DNA of 49,649 bases from contig NZ_AOIL01000068.1 of NCBI RefSeq assembly GCF_000337595.1, forward strand, positions 6,790 to 56,438, given 5' to 3'. The notes beneath the pieces were generated by a model that had not been told where the DNA came from, made no database searches, and was given only the letters and a program-made list of their open reading frames with translations. This DNA comes from Natrialba taiwanensis DSM 12281. Lineage in GTDB: Archaea; Halobacteriota; Halobacteria; Halobacteriales; Natrialbaceae. Of the stretch, positions 33,563 to 41,142 are shown piece by piece. The first letter of the stretch is position 1. Every line of letters begins with the position of its first letter. A program made the position numbers and the translations under genes.

Positions 33563-35094
33563 TGATCGAAGCACTGATCGCGGTCGCACTGCTCGGCGCG
33601 CTCGTCACGTTTGTCGCGCCGAACCGTATCGCCGGCAAACTGGCGTTCGCCATCAGCCTGATTCCGACCGCACTCGCGCTGTGGCTGTTCTCGGCGTTCG
33701 ACGGCAGCGGCAACGCCCTGCTCGACGGTGAACTCGCGTTCTCCTCGAACGTCGAGTGGATTCAGTTCGGCGACTACACGATCTCGTGGTTCGTCGGCCT
33801 CGACGGCATCAGCCTGCCGCTCGTGGTCATGACGACGATTCTCGTCACCCTCGCGATCGTGAGTTCGTGGACGCCGATCGACGAGCGCGAGTCCCAGTTC
33901 TACGGCCTCCTGCTCTTTATCGAGGCGAACCTGATCGGCGTCTTCGCCGCGCTCGATTTCTTCGTCTGGTTCATCTTCTGGGAGGCCGTCCTCATCCCGA
34001 TGTACTTGCTGATCGGGATCTGGGGCGGTCCGCGCCGGAAGTACGCGGCGATCAAGTTCTTCGTCTACACGAACGTCGCCTCGCTCGTGATGTTCGGCGC
34101 GTTCATCGCGCTCGTCCTCGGCCTCGGTGACGAGGTCACGAGCTTTGCACTGCCCGAAATCGCGGACGCGATGGTTAACGGCGGCGGCGTCCAGACGGCG
34201 CTGTTCGGCGTCGATCCGGGCACGCTCACCGCAATCGTGTTCGTCGCGATGTTCCTCGGCTTCGCGGTCAAGGTGCCGGTCGTCCCGTTCCACACGTGGC
34301 TGCCGGACGCCCACGTCGAGGCCCCGACGCCGGCTTCCGTCCTGCTTGCCGGCGTGCTGCTGAAGATGGGGACCTACGCACTGTTGCGGTTCAACTTCAC
34401 CATGTTCCCCGAGCAGGTCGAGGCCTACGCGGTGCCGATCGCCGCGATCGCGGTCATCAGCGTCATCTACGGCGCACTGTTGGCGCTGGCGCAGACGGAC
34501 CTGAAACGGATCGTCGCCTACTCCTCGGTCTCCTCGATGGGCTACGTCATCCTCGGCCTGATCGCGTACACCGAGTTCGGCGTCAGCGGCGCGACCTTCC
34601 AGATGGTCAGTCACGGACTGATCTCCGGGCTGATGTTCATGGCCGTCGGCGTCATCTACAACGTGACCCACACGCGGATGGTCACCGACATGTCCGGACT
34701 GGCGGATCGGATGCCAGTCGCGGCCGGCGTTCTCGTCGCCGGCGCGTTCGGCTACATGGGACTGCCGCTGATGAGCGGCTTCTACGGCGAGTTCACGATC
34801 TTCTTCGGAGCCTTCGGCTCCGAGTTGCTCGCGTACTCGCAGGTGTTTACGGCGCTTGCGATGTTCGGCATCGTCATCGTCGCCGGCTACCTGCTGTTTG
34901 CGCTCCAGCGGACGGTCTTCGGGCCGTACCACCTGGAAACTGACTACGAGATCGGCCGCGCCGCGTTGCACGACATCGCACCGATGTTCGTGTTGCTCGG
35001 ACTGATTATCTTACTCGGCGTGGCCCCCGAGTTGATCTTCGAGATGATGAAAGACGCAGTTACTCCGATTCTGGAGACCGGAGGTGGACTGTAA
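33559..35094 (+). CDS. nuoM: Complex I subunit M, antiporter-like (511 aa)
   Basis: Second proton-pumping subunit. About 14 helices. Marks: FFVWFIFWEAVLIPMYLLIG with the conserved Glu, GFAVKVPVVPFHTWLPDAHVEAPTPASVLLAG in parts with the conserved Lys, and DLKRIVAYSSVSSMGYVILG. ATG 33559 is chosen as it overlaps the nuoL stop (ATGA); a GTG lies nine bases upstream. Its stop TAA shares a base with the nuoN ATG. Confidence 0.96.
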   Translation: MMIEALIAVALLGALVTFVAPNRIAGKLAFAISLIPTALALWLFSAFDGSGNALLDGELAFSSNVEWIQFGDYTISWFVGLDGISLPLVVMTTILVTLAIVSSWTPIDERESQFYGLLLFIEANLIGVFAALDFFVWFIFWEAVLIPMYLLIGIWGGPRRKYAAIKFFVYTNVASLVMFGAFIALVLGLGDEVTSFALPEIADAMVNGGGVQTALFGVDPGTLTAIVFVAMFLGFAVKVPVVPFHTWLPDAHVEAPTPASVLLAGVLLKMGTYALLRFNFTMFPEQVEAYAVPIAAIAVISVIYGALLALAQTDLKRIVAYSSVSSMGYVILGLIAYTEFGVSGATFQMVSHGLISGLMFMAVGVIYNVTHTRMVTDMSGLADRMPVAAGVLVAGAFGYMGLPLMSGFYGEFTIFFGAFGSELLAYSQVFTALAMFGIVIVAGYLLFALQRTVFGPYHLETDYEIGRAALHDIAPMFVLLGLIILLGVAPELIFEMMKDAVTPILETGGGL

Positions 35095-36614
35095 TGGCGA
35101 TCTTCGAACTCCCCGGCTGGACGGCACTCGCCCCGGCAGTACTGCTCGCGGCGACGGCGCTGGCCCTGTTCGTCATCGATAGTATCTCGCCGACGACGAC
35201 GAACCGCGGTCTGCTCGCCGGCACCGCGACGGCGGGCTCGCTCGCCGCACTCGGCGTCGCGGTCTGGTTCGTCCTGGCCGGCGTCGGCACGCCGACTATC
35301 GACGGCGGCCGCGGCGTCATCGACGTGCTGGACAACCAGTTCGTCGTCGATCAGCTCGCGCTGTTCTTCATGATCGTCATCACCGTCGTCACGGCGCTCG
35401 TGACCGTCGCGAGCTACGATTACATGGAAGACCACGCCTACCAGGCCGAGTACTACTCGCTGGTCTTGCTCGCCGCGACCGGGATGGCCACGATGGCCGC
35501 CGCCAATAGTCTGGTAACGATCTTCATCGCGCTCGAACTCTCGAGTCTGCCGTCCTACGCGCTCGTCGCGATCCTCAAGGACAACCGCGGCAGCGTCGAG
35601 GGCGGTCTGAAGTACTTCCTGATCGGCGCGCTATCCTCGGCCATCTTCCTCTACGGTATCTCGCTGGTCTACGGTGCGACAGGGCATCTGCAACTCGAAA
35701 CCATCGCGGATGTCATCGGGAACGGCGACGCGAACGACTACGGCGGACTGCTCGGTCTCGGCATCCTCATGCTGATCGGCGGCTTCGCGTACAAGACCGC
35801 GAGCGTCCCGTTCCACTTCTGGGCCCCGGAGGCCTACGAGGGCGCGCCCGCACCGATTTCGGCGTTCCTCTCGTCGGCCTCGAAGGCCGCCGGTTTCGTC
35901 ATCGCGTTCCGCGTGTTCACTGAGGCGTTCCCCGTCGCCCAGACGGCGAGCGTCATCGGCGTCGACTGGACGGTCGCGTTCATCGTCCTCGCGGTCGTCA
36001 CGATGACGCTCGGGAACTTCGCCGCCGCAACCCAGGAGAACGTCAAACGCATGCTCGCGTACTCCTCAATCGGCCACGCGGGCTACGCGCTGATCGGTCT
36101 CGCCGGCATCTCGGCCGACGGCGGTGCACTCGTCATGGGCGCGGCGATGATGCACCTGCTGGTCTACGGCTTCATGAACACTGGCGCGTTCCTGTTCGTC
36201 GCCCTCGCCGAGTACTGGGGCGTCGGCCGTACCTTCGAAGACTACAACGGCCTCGCCCGACAGGCACCCGTCGCCTGCTTCGCTCTCGGCATCTGTCTGT
36301 TCAGTCTCGCCGGCATTCCGCCGCTGGGCGGCTTCTGGAGCAAGTACTTCCTGTATACCAGCGCACTCGACGCCGGCTTGCTCGTCGTCGCCGTCGCGCT
36401 CGTGGTCAACAGCGCGCTCTCGCTGTACTACTACTCCCGGCTGATCAAGGCCGTCTGGATCGAAGACCCGATCGCCGAACGCGACTCCCTCTCCCAGCCG
36501 ATCGGACTGTACGCTGCGCTCGTCGTCGCAGCCGTCATGACGGTTGCACTCCTGCCGATGTTCGGCCCCGTCGCCGATACAGCCGTCAACGCAGCAACTG
36601 CCGTGCTCACCTAA
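35094..36614 (+). CDS. nuoN: Complex I subunit N, antiporter-like (506 aa)
   Basis: Third proton-pumping subunit and last gene of the operon. About 14 helices. Marks: IFIALELSSLPSYALVAI with the key Glu, GFAYKTASVPFHFWAPEAYEGAPAPISAFLS in parts with the key Lys, and NVKRMLAYSSIGHAGYALIG. Starts within the nuoM stop (TAATG). A four-copy heptamer array begins three bases past its stop codon. Confidence 0.96.
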   Translation: MAIFELPGWTALAPAVLLAATALALFVIDSISPTTTNRGLLAGTATAGSLAALGVAVWFVLAGVGTPTIDGGRGVIDVLDNQFVVDQLALFFMIVITVVTALVTVASYDYMEDHAYQAEYYSLVLLAATGMATMAAANSLVTIFIALELSSLPSYALVAILKDNRGSVEGGLKYFLIGALSSAIFLYGISLVYGATGHLQLETIADVIGNGDANDYGGLLGLGILMLIGGFAYKTASVPFHFWAPEAYEGAPAPISAFLSSASKAAGFVIAFRVFTEAFPVAQTASVIGVDWTVAFIVLAVVTMTLGNFAAATQENVKRMLAYSSIGHAGYALIGLAGISADGGALVMGAAMMHLLVYGFMNTGAFLFVALAEYWGVGRTFEDYNGLARQAPVACFALGICLFSLAGIPPLGGFWSKYFLYTSALDAGLLVVAVALVVNSALSLYYYSRLIKAVWIEDPIAERDSLSQPIGLYAALVVAAVMTVALLPMFGPVADTAVNAATAVLT

Positions 36615-36616
36615 TA

Positions 36617-36644
36617 CCGACCACCGACCACTGACCACTGACCA
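36617..36644. repeat. Four-copy heptamer array right after nuoN
   Basis: CCGACCA, CCGACCA, CTGACCA, CTGACCA in tandem, starting three bases after the nuoN stop codon. It is in the last transcribed stretch of the nuo operon. A similar kind of array follows the prenyl synthase gene at 41101. Confidence 0.75.
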
Positions 36645-36769
36645 CCTAACTCCTGGCCTCTCTATCCCGTCTCTTCTGCACTCGAAAATCCCTCGTTTGG
36701 CGTCGGTTCGAGTTCACGATAGCGCACGTGGGTGCAGTCGTGCGGTCTCGCCCGAACTCGGTACCGGTA

Positions 36770-36778
36770 GGTTTTACC
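36770..36778 (+). promoter_or_regulatory. TATA-like box of the DHH/RCK gene
   Basis: GGTTTTACC, 25-33 bases before ATG 36803, the expected spacing for a leaderless start. Confidence 0.45.
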
Positions 36779-36802
36779 TCTCTGGGTCGCAAGCCGCGAT
36801 AC

Positions 36803-38521
36803 ATGGTTTTCCGGCTCGTCCTCGGGTGCGGAACCGTCGGCCGCACCGTTGCCGAAGCGTTCTCTACCCGCGGCCAGAGCCATCTTCCGGGCCACACGCA
36901 CGGTTCCGACGCTATCAATTCATCTCACTCTTCCACTTTCACTTCCACACCAACTGCTACTGCCACCAGTCCGAGCACGGCACCAACTGCTGCGTACACT
37001 ACTGCCAGACAGTCTGCACTCTCTCTTGCCGCCAGGACTGCAACAGCAACCAGTCCGGCCGACCGCCTCCTCGTCATCACCGCCGACCAGAACGTCGCCG
37101 AAACGCTCCGTGATGAGAGCATCCCCGCCCGCCGCGGCGACCCGACCGATCCCGACATCCTCGCGACCATCGACCACCCCGATGTCATCTTCATCGGCGG
37201 TGACCGAACCGATACCAACCGCCACGCCCTCGAAACAGCGAGAGATCAGTTCCCCGCCGCTTCGATCACCGCCTACATGGGCGGGAATCCGACACCCGAC
37301 GACCGAGCCAGGTTTACCGAACTCGCGGATCACACCGTCGATGCCACGAGTTCACTCGTCGAACGGGTGTTGGAGGAGACGACGACATCGGAGGCCGAGG
37401 CGGCGCTCGGGCTGCAACGGAAGTTAGTGACGATCGATGGGCCGCTCGCGGTCGTGATGCACGACAATCCCGATCCGGACGCGATTGCGAGCGCGGTTGC
37501 GCTTGCTGATATTGCCGAGTCGGTTGGCGTTCCCGCCGATGCCTGTTATTTCGGGGATATCTCTCACCAGGAGAATCGGGCGATGGTGAACCTGCTGGGG
37601 CTGTCCCTGCGGAACCTTTCGCCGGGTGAGACGCTGGATACGTACGAAGCAGTTGCGCTGGTGGATCACTCCCGACCGGGGGTCAACGACCAACTTCCCG
37701 AGGAGCGCCCGATCGATATCGTCATCGACCACCATCCGCCGCGGGGGCCGATCCCGAGCGAGTTCGTCGAGTTGCGCGAGTCGGTCGGGGCGACCAGTAC
37801 GATACTGACGGAGTATATCGACCGGTTCAGTGGGACGTTCGACTCGGCGACGGCGACGGCGTTGCTGTACGGCATTCGGATCGACACGAACGACTTTACG
37901 CGGGAGGTCTCGCCGGCGGACTTTCGGGCAGCGTCGGTTCTCCGGCCGCACGTCGAGACGTCGATTCTTCGTCGGATCGAACAACCGACGCTCGAAGGCG
38001 AGACGCTCGAGACGATTGCGCTGGCGATCAAAAACCGAGTCCAGCGCGGATCGGTCGTCGTGGCGAGTGCCGGCCGGATCGGGAACCGGGACGCGCTTCC
38101 CCAGGCGGCGGATCAGTTGCTCGCGATGGACGGTGTCGAAACGACGCTCGTGTTCGGGTTCAGGGGCGAAATGGCGTTTCTCTCGGCCCGGTCCCGGTCC
38201 AGCGATGTTGATCTCGGGGAAACGCTCCGGGACGGGTTCGACCAGATCGGGAGTGCCGGCGGTCACGCGGACATGGCCGGTGCCCAACTCGAGGTCGGTA
38301 TTCTCGGCCAACTCGATGACGAAGCGGAGGTCGAATCGATCGTCAACGTTGCAGAGGAAGTGATCACCGACCGGTTTTTCGAGGCGATGGAGACGCGCCC
38401 GGGCGTCCCGGTCAGCACGGACCACCGGGCGAGCGAGTGGCTGTTCGAGGCGGATGCCGACTGGGTGGAGTCGCCGGAGTCGGTTCGCTCGCCCGTCGAA
38501 GCAGACGACGACGAGGAGTGA
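36803..38521 (+). CDS. DHH-family phosphoesterase fused to an N-terminal RCK/TrkA-N domain, with Ser/Thr-rich insert (572 aa)
   Basis: Probable cytoplasmic phosphoesterase whose DHH domain is preceded by a nucleotide-binding Rossmann domain. The N-terminal VFRLVLGCGTVGRTVAEAF is the TrkA-N glycine loop. Residues 22-86 are an unusual Ser/Thr/Ala-rich insert placed before the second strand (RLLVITADQNVAETL). The DHH part has VVMHDNPDPDAIASAVAL, VALVDHSRPG and IVIDHHPPRGP, and the DHHA1 part ends in GSAGGHADMAGAQ; all metal ligands appear present. In haloarchaea such RCK-DHH proteins are thought to act on cyclic dinucleotides or short nucleotides, though this is not proven here. Leaderless ATG 36803. 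The CBS-ParB gene follows after 54 bases. Confidence 0.88.
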   Translation: MVFRLVLGCGTVGRTVAEAFSTRGQSHLPGHTHGSDAINSSHSSTFTSTPTATATSPSTAPTAAYTTARQSALSLAARTATATSPADRLLVITADQNVAETLRDESIPARRGDPTDPDILATIDHPDVIFIGGDRTDTNRHALETARDQFPAASITAYMGGNPTPDDRARFTELADHTVDATSSLVERVLEETTTSEAEAALGLQRKLVTIDGPLAVVMHDNPDPDAIASAVALADIAESVGVPADACYFGDISHQENRAMVNLLGLSLRNLSPGETLDTYEAVALVDHSRPGVNDQLPEERPIDIVIDHHPPRGPIPSEFVELRESVGATSTILTEYIDRFSGTFDSATATALLYGIRIDTNDFTREVSPADFRAASVLRPHVETSILRRIEQPTLEGETLETIALAIKNRVQRGSVVVASAGRIGNRDALPQAADQLLAMDGVETTLVFGFRGEMAFLSARSRSSDVDLGETLRDGFDQIGSAGGHADMAGAQLEVGILGQLDDEAEVESIVNVAEEVITDRFFEAMETRPGVPVSTDHRASEWLFEADADWVESPESVRSPVEADDDEE

Positions 38522-38575
38522 CCGTCATCTGCGGACAGTAACAGTACTTTTGCGCACGGACCCGTTACCACCGGT

Positions 38576-39388
38576 ATGGAGATCGTGTCGGACAGGACAA
38601 AGCCCCAGGTCGAGGAGTACATGACCCGCGACGTGGCGACCGTCTCGCCCGACGCTACCGTGGGTGACGTTGCAGCGCGGATCGCAGAGAGCGACGAGCA
38701 CAGCGGCTTTCCCGTCTGTGAACGCCGCCGCGTCGAGGGCTTTATCAGCGCTCGCGATTTGCTGCTGGCCGACGACGACGACCCCATCTTCAAAGTCATG
38801 ACGACCGACCTGCTCGTCGCCCACCCCGAAATGAAAGTCACCGACGCCGCCCGCGTCATCCTCCGCTCCGGCATCCAGAAACTCCCCGTCGTCGATGATG
38901 CGGGCAACCTCGTCGGCATCATCTCGAACGCCGACGTCATCCGCAGTCAGATCGAACGCGCAACCCCGGAAAAGGTCGGGAAGCTCGTCCGAACGCTCGA
39001 ACAGATCCACAATATCGAGCTCGAACAGGAACGCCGTACCGTCGCGATCGATCAACTCACCCCCACCCAGGGCCGCGTCTACGCCGACGAACTCGAGGGA
39101 CGCCAGTACGAACTCGAACGTGGCCTGGCCGAACCCCTCGTCGTCATCGACAACGGCGGGACGCTCTTGCTCGCCGACGGCCACCACCGCGTCCTCGCCT
39201 CCGACCGACTCGGCATCGACGCCATGGATGCCTACGTCATCGTCATCGACCACGAAATCGAACTCGGAATGGCCAAGACCGCCGCCAACGAGGGACTCGA
39301 AGAACTCGACGATATCGAGGTCGTCGACTACGCGCGCCACCCGCTGGTCCAGACGACGAAGCGATTACAATCGGCGGCGAACGACTGA
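38576..39388 (+). CDS. CBS-pair plus ParB/Srx-fold protein, SerK-like (270 aa)
   Basis: Residues 10-125 are two CBS domains (VEEYMTRDVATVSPDATVGD and VMTTDLLVAHPEMKVTDAAR), which usually bind adenosyl ligands. Residues 130-270 are a ParB/Srx-type domain: TVAIDQLTPTQGRVYADELEG, then PLVVIDNGGTLLLADGHHRVLA with the DGHHR motif. This motif is shared with archaeal SerK, an ADP-dependent free serine kinase of the ParB/Srx fold, so kinase activity is more likely than plasmid partition (inference). Leaderless start: ATG 38576 with GTACTTTTG 25-33 bases upstream. Neighbour of the DHH/RCK phosphoesterase, another nucleotide-sensing protein. Confidence 0.85.
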   Translation: MEIVSDRTKPQVEEYMTRDVATVSPDATVGDVAARIAESDEHSGFPVCERRRVEGFISARDLLLADDDDPIFKVMTTDLLVAHPEMKVTDAARVILRSGIQKLPVVDDAGNLVGIISNADVIRSQIERATPEKVGKLVRTLEQIHNIELEQERRTVAIDQLTPTQGRVYADELEGRQYELERGLAEPLVVIDNGGTLLLADGHHRVLASDRLGIDAMDAYVIVIDHEIELGMAKTAANEGLEELDDIEVVDYARHPLVQTTKRLQSAAND

Positions 39389-39438
39389 TCGCGATCGATC
39401 ATCTCCGCTCCTCGGAGCCTTCACATCGCGTTGGACGA

Positions 39439-39747
39439 TTATCCGCCGTTTCCGTTGCCGACTCGTGATGCCACCATTACGACTGCGACCAGTGCCATCA
39501 GTATACACCCGATCGTCACAGCCCCGTAAACCGAACCCGTTATCGGCGACACGACGACCGTTGCTCCGTTCACGGTTACCGACTCGAGTGCAGCGTGCCG
39601 GGGAAGCAGGAAGCCCAGAACGGCCCCGAAGACAGCAGTGACGAGGACAATCGTCCCAACCGTAGCGAGAACGAGTGTGCGTCCGGTGACGGTTCTCCCT
39701 GTCGCCGCGACCGGCTCGGTCGTCGTCTCGCTTCGGTCGTCAGTCAC
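39439..39747 (-). CDS. Two-helix membrane protein of the 'cox cluster' DUF7520 type (102 aa)
   Basis: Two membrane segments: TLVLATVGTIVLVTAVFGAVLGFLL in parts, and GAVTIGCILMALVAVVMVAS, linked by an extracellular-type loop (ESVTVNGATVVVSPITG). GTG 39747 gives MTDDRSETTTEPVAATGRT, a normal haloarchaeal start. The pattern resembles DUF7520, found near haem-copper oxidase genes in other haloarchaea (family name from memory). Divergent from a 28-residue gene across 59 bases. No oxidase genes are in the window. Confidence 0.62.
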   Translation of the reverse strand: MTDDRSETTTEPVAATGRTVTGRTLVLATVGTIVLVTAVFGAVLGFLLPRHAALESVTVNGATVVVSPITGSVYGAVTIGCILMALVAVVMVASRVGNGNGG

Positions 39748-39773
39748 GGTCGTCCACCCTCGACATCGGATAC

Positions 39774-39782
39774 AAACTTTTG
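39774..39782 (+). promoter_or_regulatory. TATA-like box before the 28-residue gene
   Basis: AAACTTTTG, 25-33 bases upstream of the GTG start at 39807, supports that this tiny frame is transcribed. Confidence 0.4.
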
Positions 39783-39806
39783 TTCGTGTCCGGTGTTCGT
39801 ACGGCT

Positions 39807-39893
39807 GTGACCGAGAAGGAACTCTTCGCACTCTTGCTGGTTGGGATTGCACTCTTGATGGGAACGGCGGGATTCATGTTGATCATCAATTGA
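39807..39893 (+). CDS. Tiny single-helix membrane protein (28 aa)
   Basis: GTG 39807 reads MTEKELFALLLVGIALLMG followed by TAGFMLIIN and TGA at 39893. A charged N-terminal start (TEKE) followed by one uninterrupted hydrophobic helix is a strong sign of a real small membrane protein, and a TATA-like box is at the right distance for leaderless transcription. It lies between two small membrane-protein genes of the cox-cluster kind and may be an accessory subunit of the same complex. Without homologues to compare, this remains a proposal. Confidence 0.5.
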   Translation: MTEKELFALLLVGIALLMGTAGFMLIIN

Positions 39894-40096
39894 ACTCGCG
39901 CCGGCGTTCGAGTCGCCACACACCGGGTCTCATAGCGACCCGGAAGAGAGCGTCATTTGGTTGCTGTCTATACCCGGTCGTTCGAGGCCTGCGAGCCGAT
40001 TCGTTTCGAGAGTGTCTCGGGAGTCTCGGAAGCGGGGGTTTCGAATCGTGACCAAATCCGGTCACCGCCACAACAAAGCGAGCCATTCCTCTCCGA

Positions 40097-40339
40097 TTAC
40101 GGCGTTTCCCCGCGCGTGTGGTCGTCACTCTCGATTACGCGTGCGGCAATGGCCGTAACGACCGCGAGTGAAACGGCTATCGAGATCAAAATCGCGAACT
40201 GAATCGTCGACCGTAGCGGGTCGAACCCCCACGGATTGAACACGGCGAATAAGCCGATGAAGAACACGATAATTACGAACGGAATGAAGTTGACCGCGAG
40301 GTCCAATGCGAGTTCAGTGTCGAATGCACGGCGGCTCAT
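40097..40339 (-). CDS. Small two-helix membrane protein, DUF6684-like (80 aa)
   Basis: Begins MSRRAFDTELALDLAVNFIP and holds two helices (VNFIPFVIIVFFIGLFAVF and ILISIAVSLAVVTAIAARVI) joined by NPWGFDPLRSTIQF. The NPWG-x-DP motif between two helices is typical of the haloarchaeal DUF6684 'cox cluster' family (name from memory). ATG 40339 is chosen as family members begin at MxRRxFD. Likely inner-membrane; possibly linked to terminal oxidase assembly. The 203 bases upstream to the tiny gene hold nothing I can identify. Confidence 0.72.
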   Translation of the reverse strand: MSRRAFDTELALDLAVNFIPFVIIVFFIGLFAVFNPWGFDPLRSTIQFAILISIAVSLAVVTAIAARVIESDDHTRGETP

Positions 40340-40506
40340 GTGTCTGTGGGTGTGTTGGGTGTGGGCTTTGGTCTCGAGTGGCGATTGCGTCCGGTAGTTT
40401 CGATGTTTCAACGTTTCGGTAGTTCCGATGATTTTGAGAGTTCCGAGAGTTCGATGGTGACCGATGTGGTTTCAGCGGCATCCGGGTGCGGTCTCTTTCC
40501 GGTCTC

Positions 40507-40938
40507 TCACCCGTGTTGGCCACCTCGTTCGCTTCCGCGTTCGCGTTCGCGGTTCCGGCGCGAGCGAACACGGAGGGCGACTGCGCCGACAGCGGTGATG
40601 ACACCCGCGGCAGCGATTGCGATTCCACGTCTCGCGAGGCCGGTCAGTTCGTCGGCAGGAGCGACCGAGAGCGTTCCGGTCCCGAGTGCGTACAGGAGCC
40701 CGCCGAGAACGACGAAGGCGATACCGAATCCGATTGCGAGTGGCCACGGCCGAGCGACGCGAGCGGACTCCGTGAGGAAGCCGGTGACGCTCGCGGCGAA
40801 CAGGACGAGGCCGGCGACGGCAACCGGGAGCAGGGCGACAACGATCCCGACCTCCGAGAAGACGAGGCCGAGAGCGACGAGCAGCGGCCAGGGACTCGTG
40901 GTCGCCGATCCGGTACCGTGTGCAGAGTGGTCGCCCAT
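40507..40938 (-). CDS. Four-helix membrane protein, DUF7541-like (143 aa)
   Basis: Four hydrophobic segments: WPLLVALGLVFSEVGIVVALLP in parts, AVAGLVLFAASVTGFLT, WPLAIGFGIAFVVLGGLLYAL and RGIAIAAAGVITAVGAVAL, with a strongly basic, Arg-rich C terminus (VRSRRNRERERGSERGG). The start MGDHSAHGTGSATTSPWPLL at ATG 40938 matches the DUF7541 'cox cluster' family as I remember it, where it accompanies DUF6684 proteins. Same strand as the DUF6684-like gene and 167 bases upstream of it. Confidence 0.68.
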   Translation of the reverse strand: MGDHSAHGTGSATTSPWPLLVALGLVFSEVGIVVALLPVAVAGLVLFAASVTGFLTESARVARPWPLAIGFGIAFVVLGGLLYALGTGTLSVAPADELTGLARRGIAIAAAGVITAVGAVALRVRSRRNRERERGSERGGQHG

Positions 40939-41100
40939 AGGGAACGGTATGACGCCCTCGCCGTAGTATCTACCCCTACCAATCACGGAACGGAACACTC
41001 TGTATTGCTAACCGGTACGTAATCGGTGCCGGAATCGAGAGAATAACAGTGCGGTTTCGGAGTCACTTCCGCGGTCGAGTCGAACTCGGCGCTGGAACAT

Positions 41101-41139
41101 CACACACCACACACCACACACCACTCACAGCACTCACAG
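41101..41139. repeat. Short tandem repeats right after the prenyl synthase stop
   Basis: On the plus strand CACACAC is repeated three times (41101-41121) and CACTCACAG twice (41122-41139). The array ends three bases from the stop codon of the minus-strand prenyl synthase gene, so it forms the start of its 3' untranslated region. Slippage-prone. Confidence 0.75.
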
Positions 41140-41142
41140 CAC

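Noticed and set aside
31592-34971. Very long minus-strand open frames opposite nuoL and nuoM
   Set aside because: Their translations are rich in Asp, Glu, Arg and Gln with no fold, as expected for the complement of GC-rich membrane-protein genes; nuoL and nuoM are certain.
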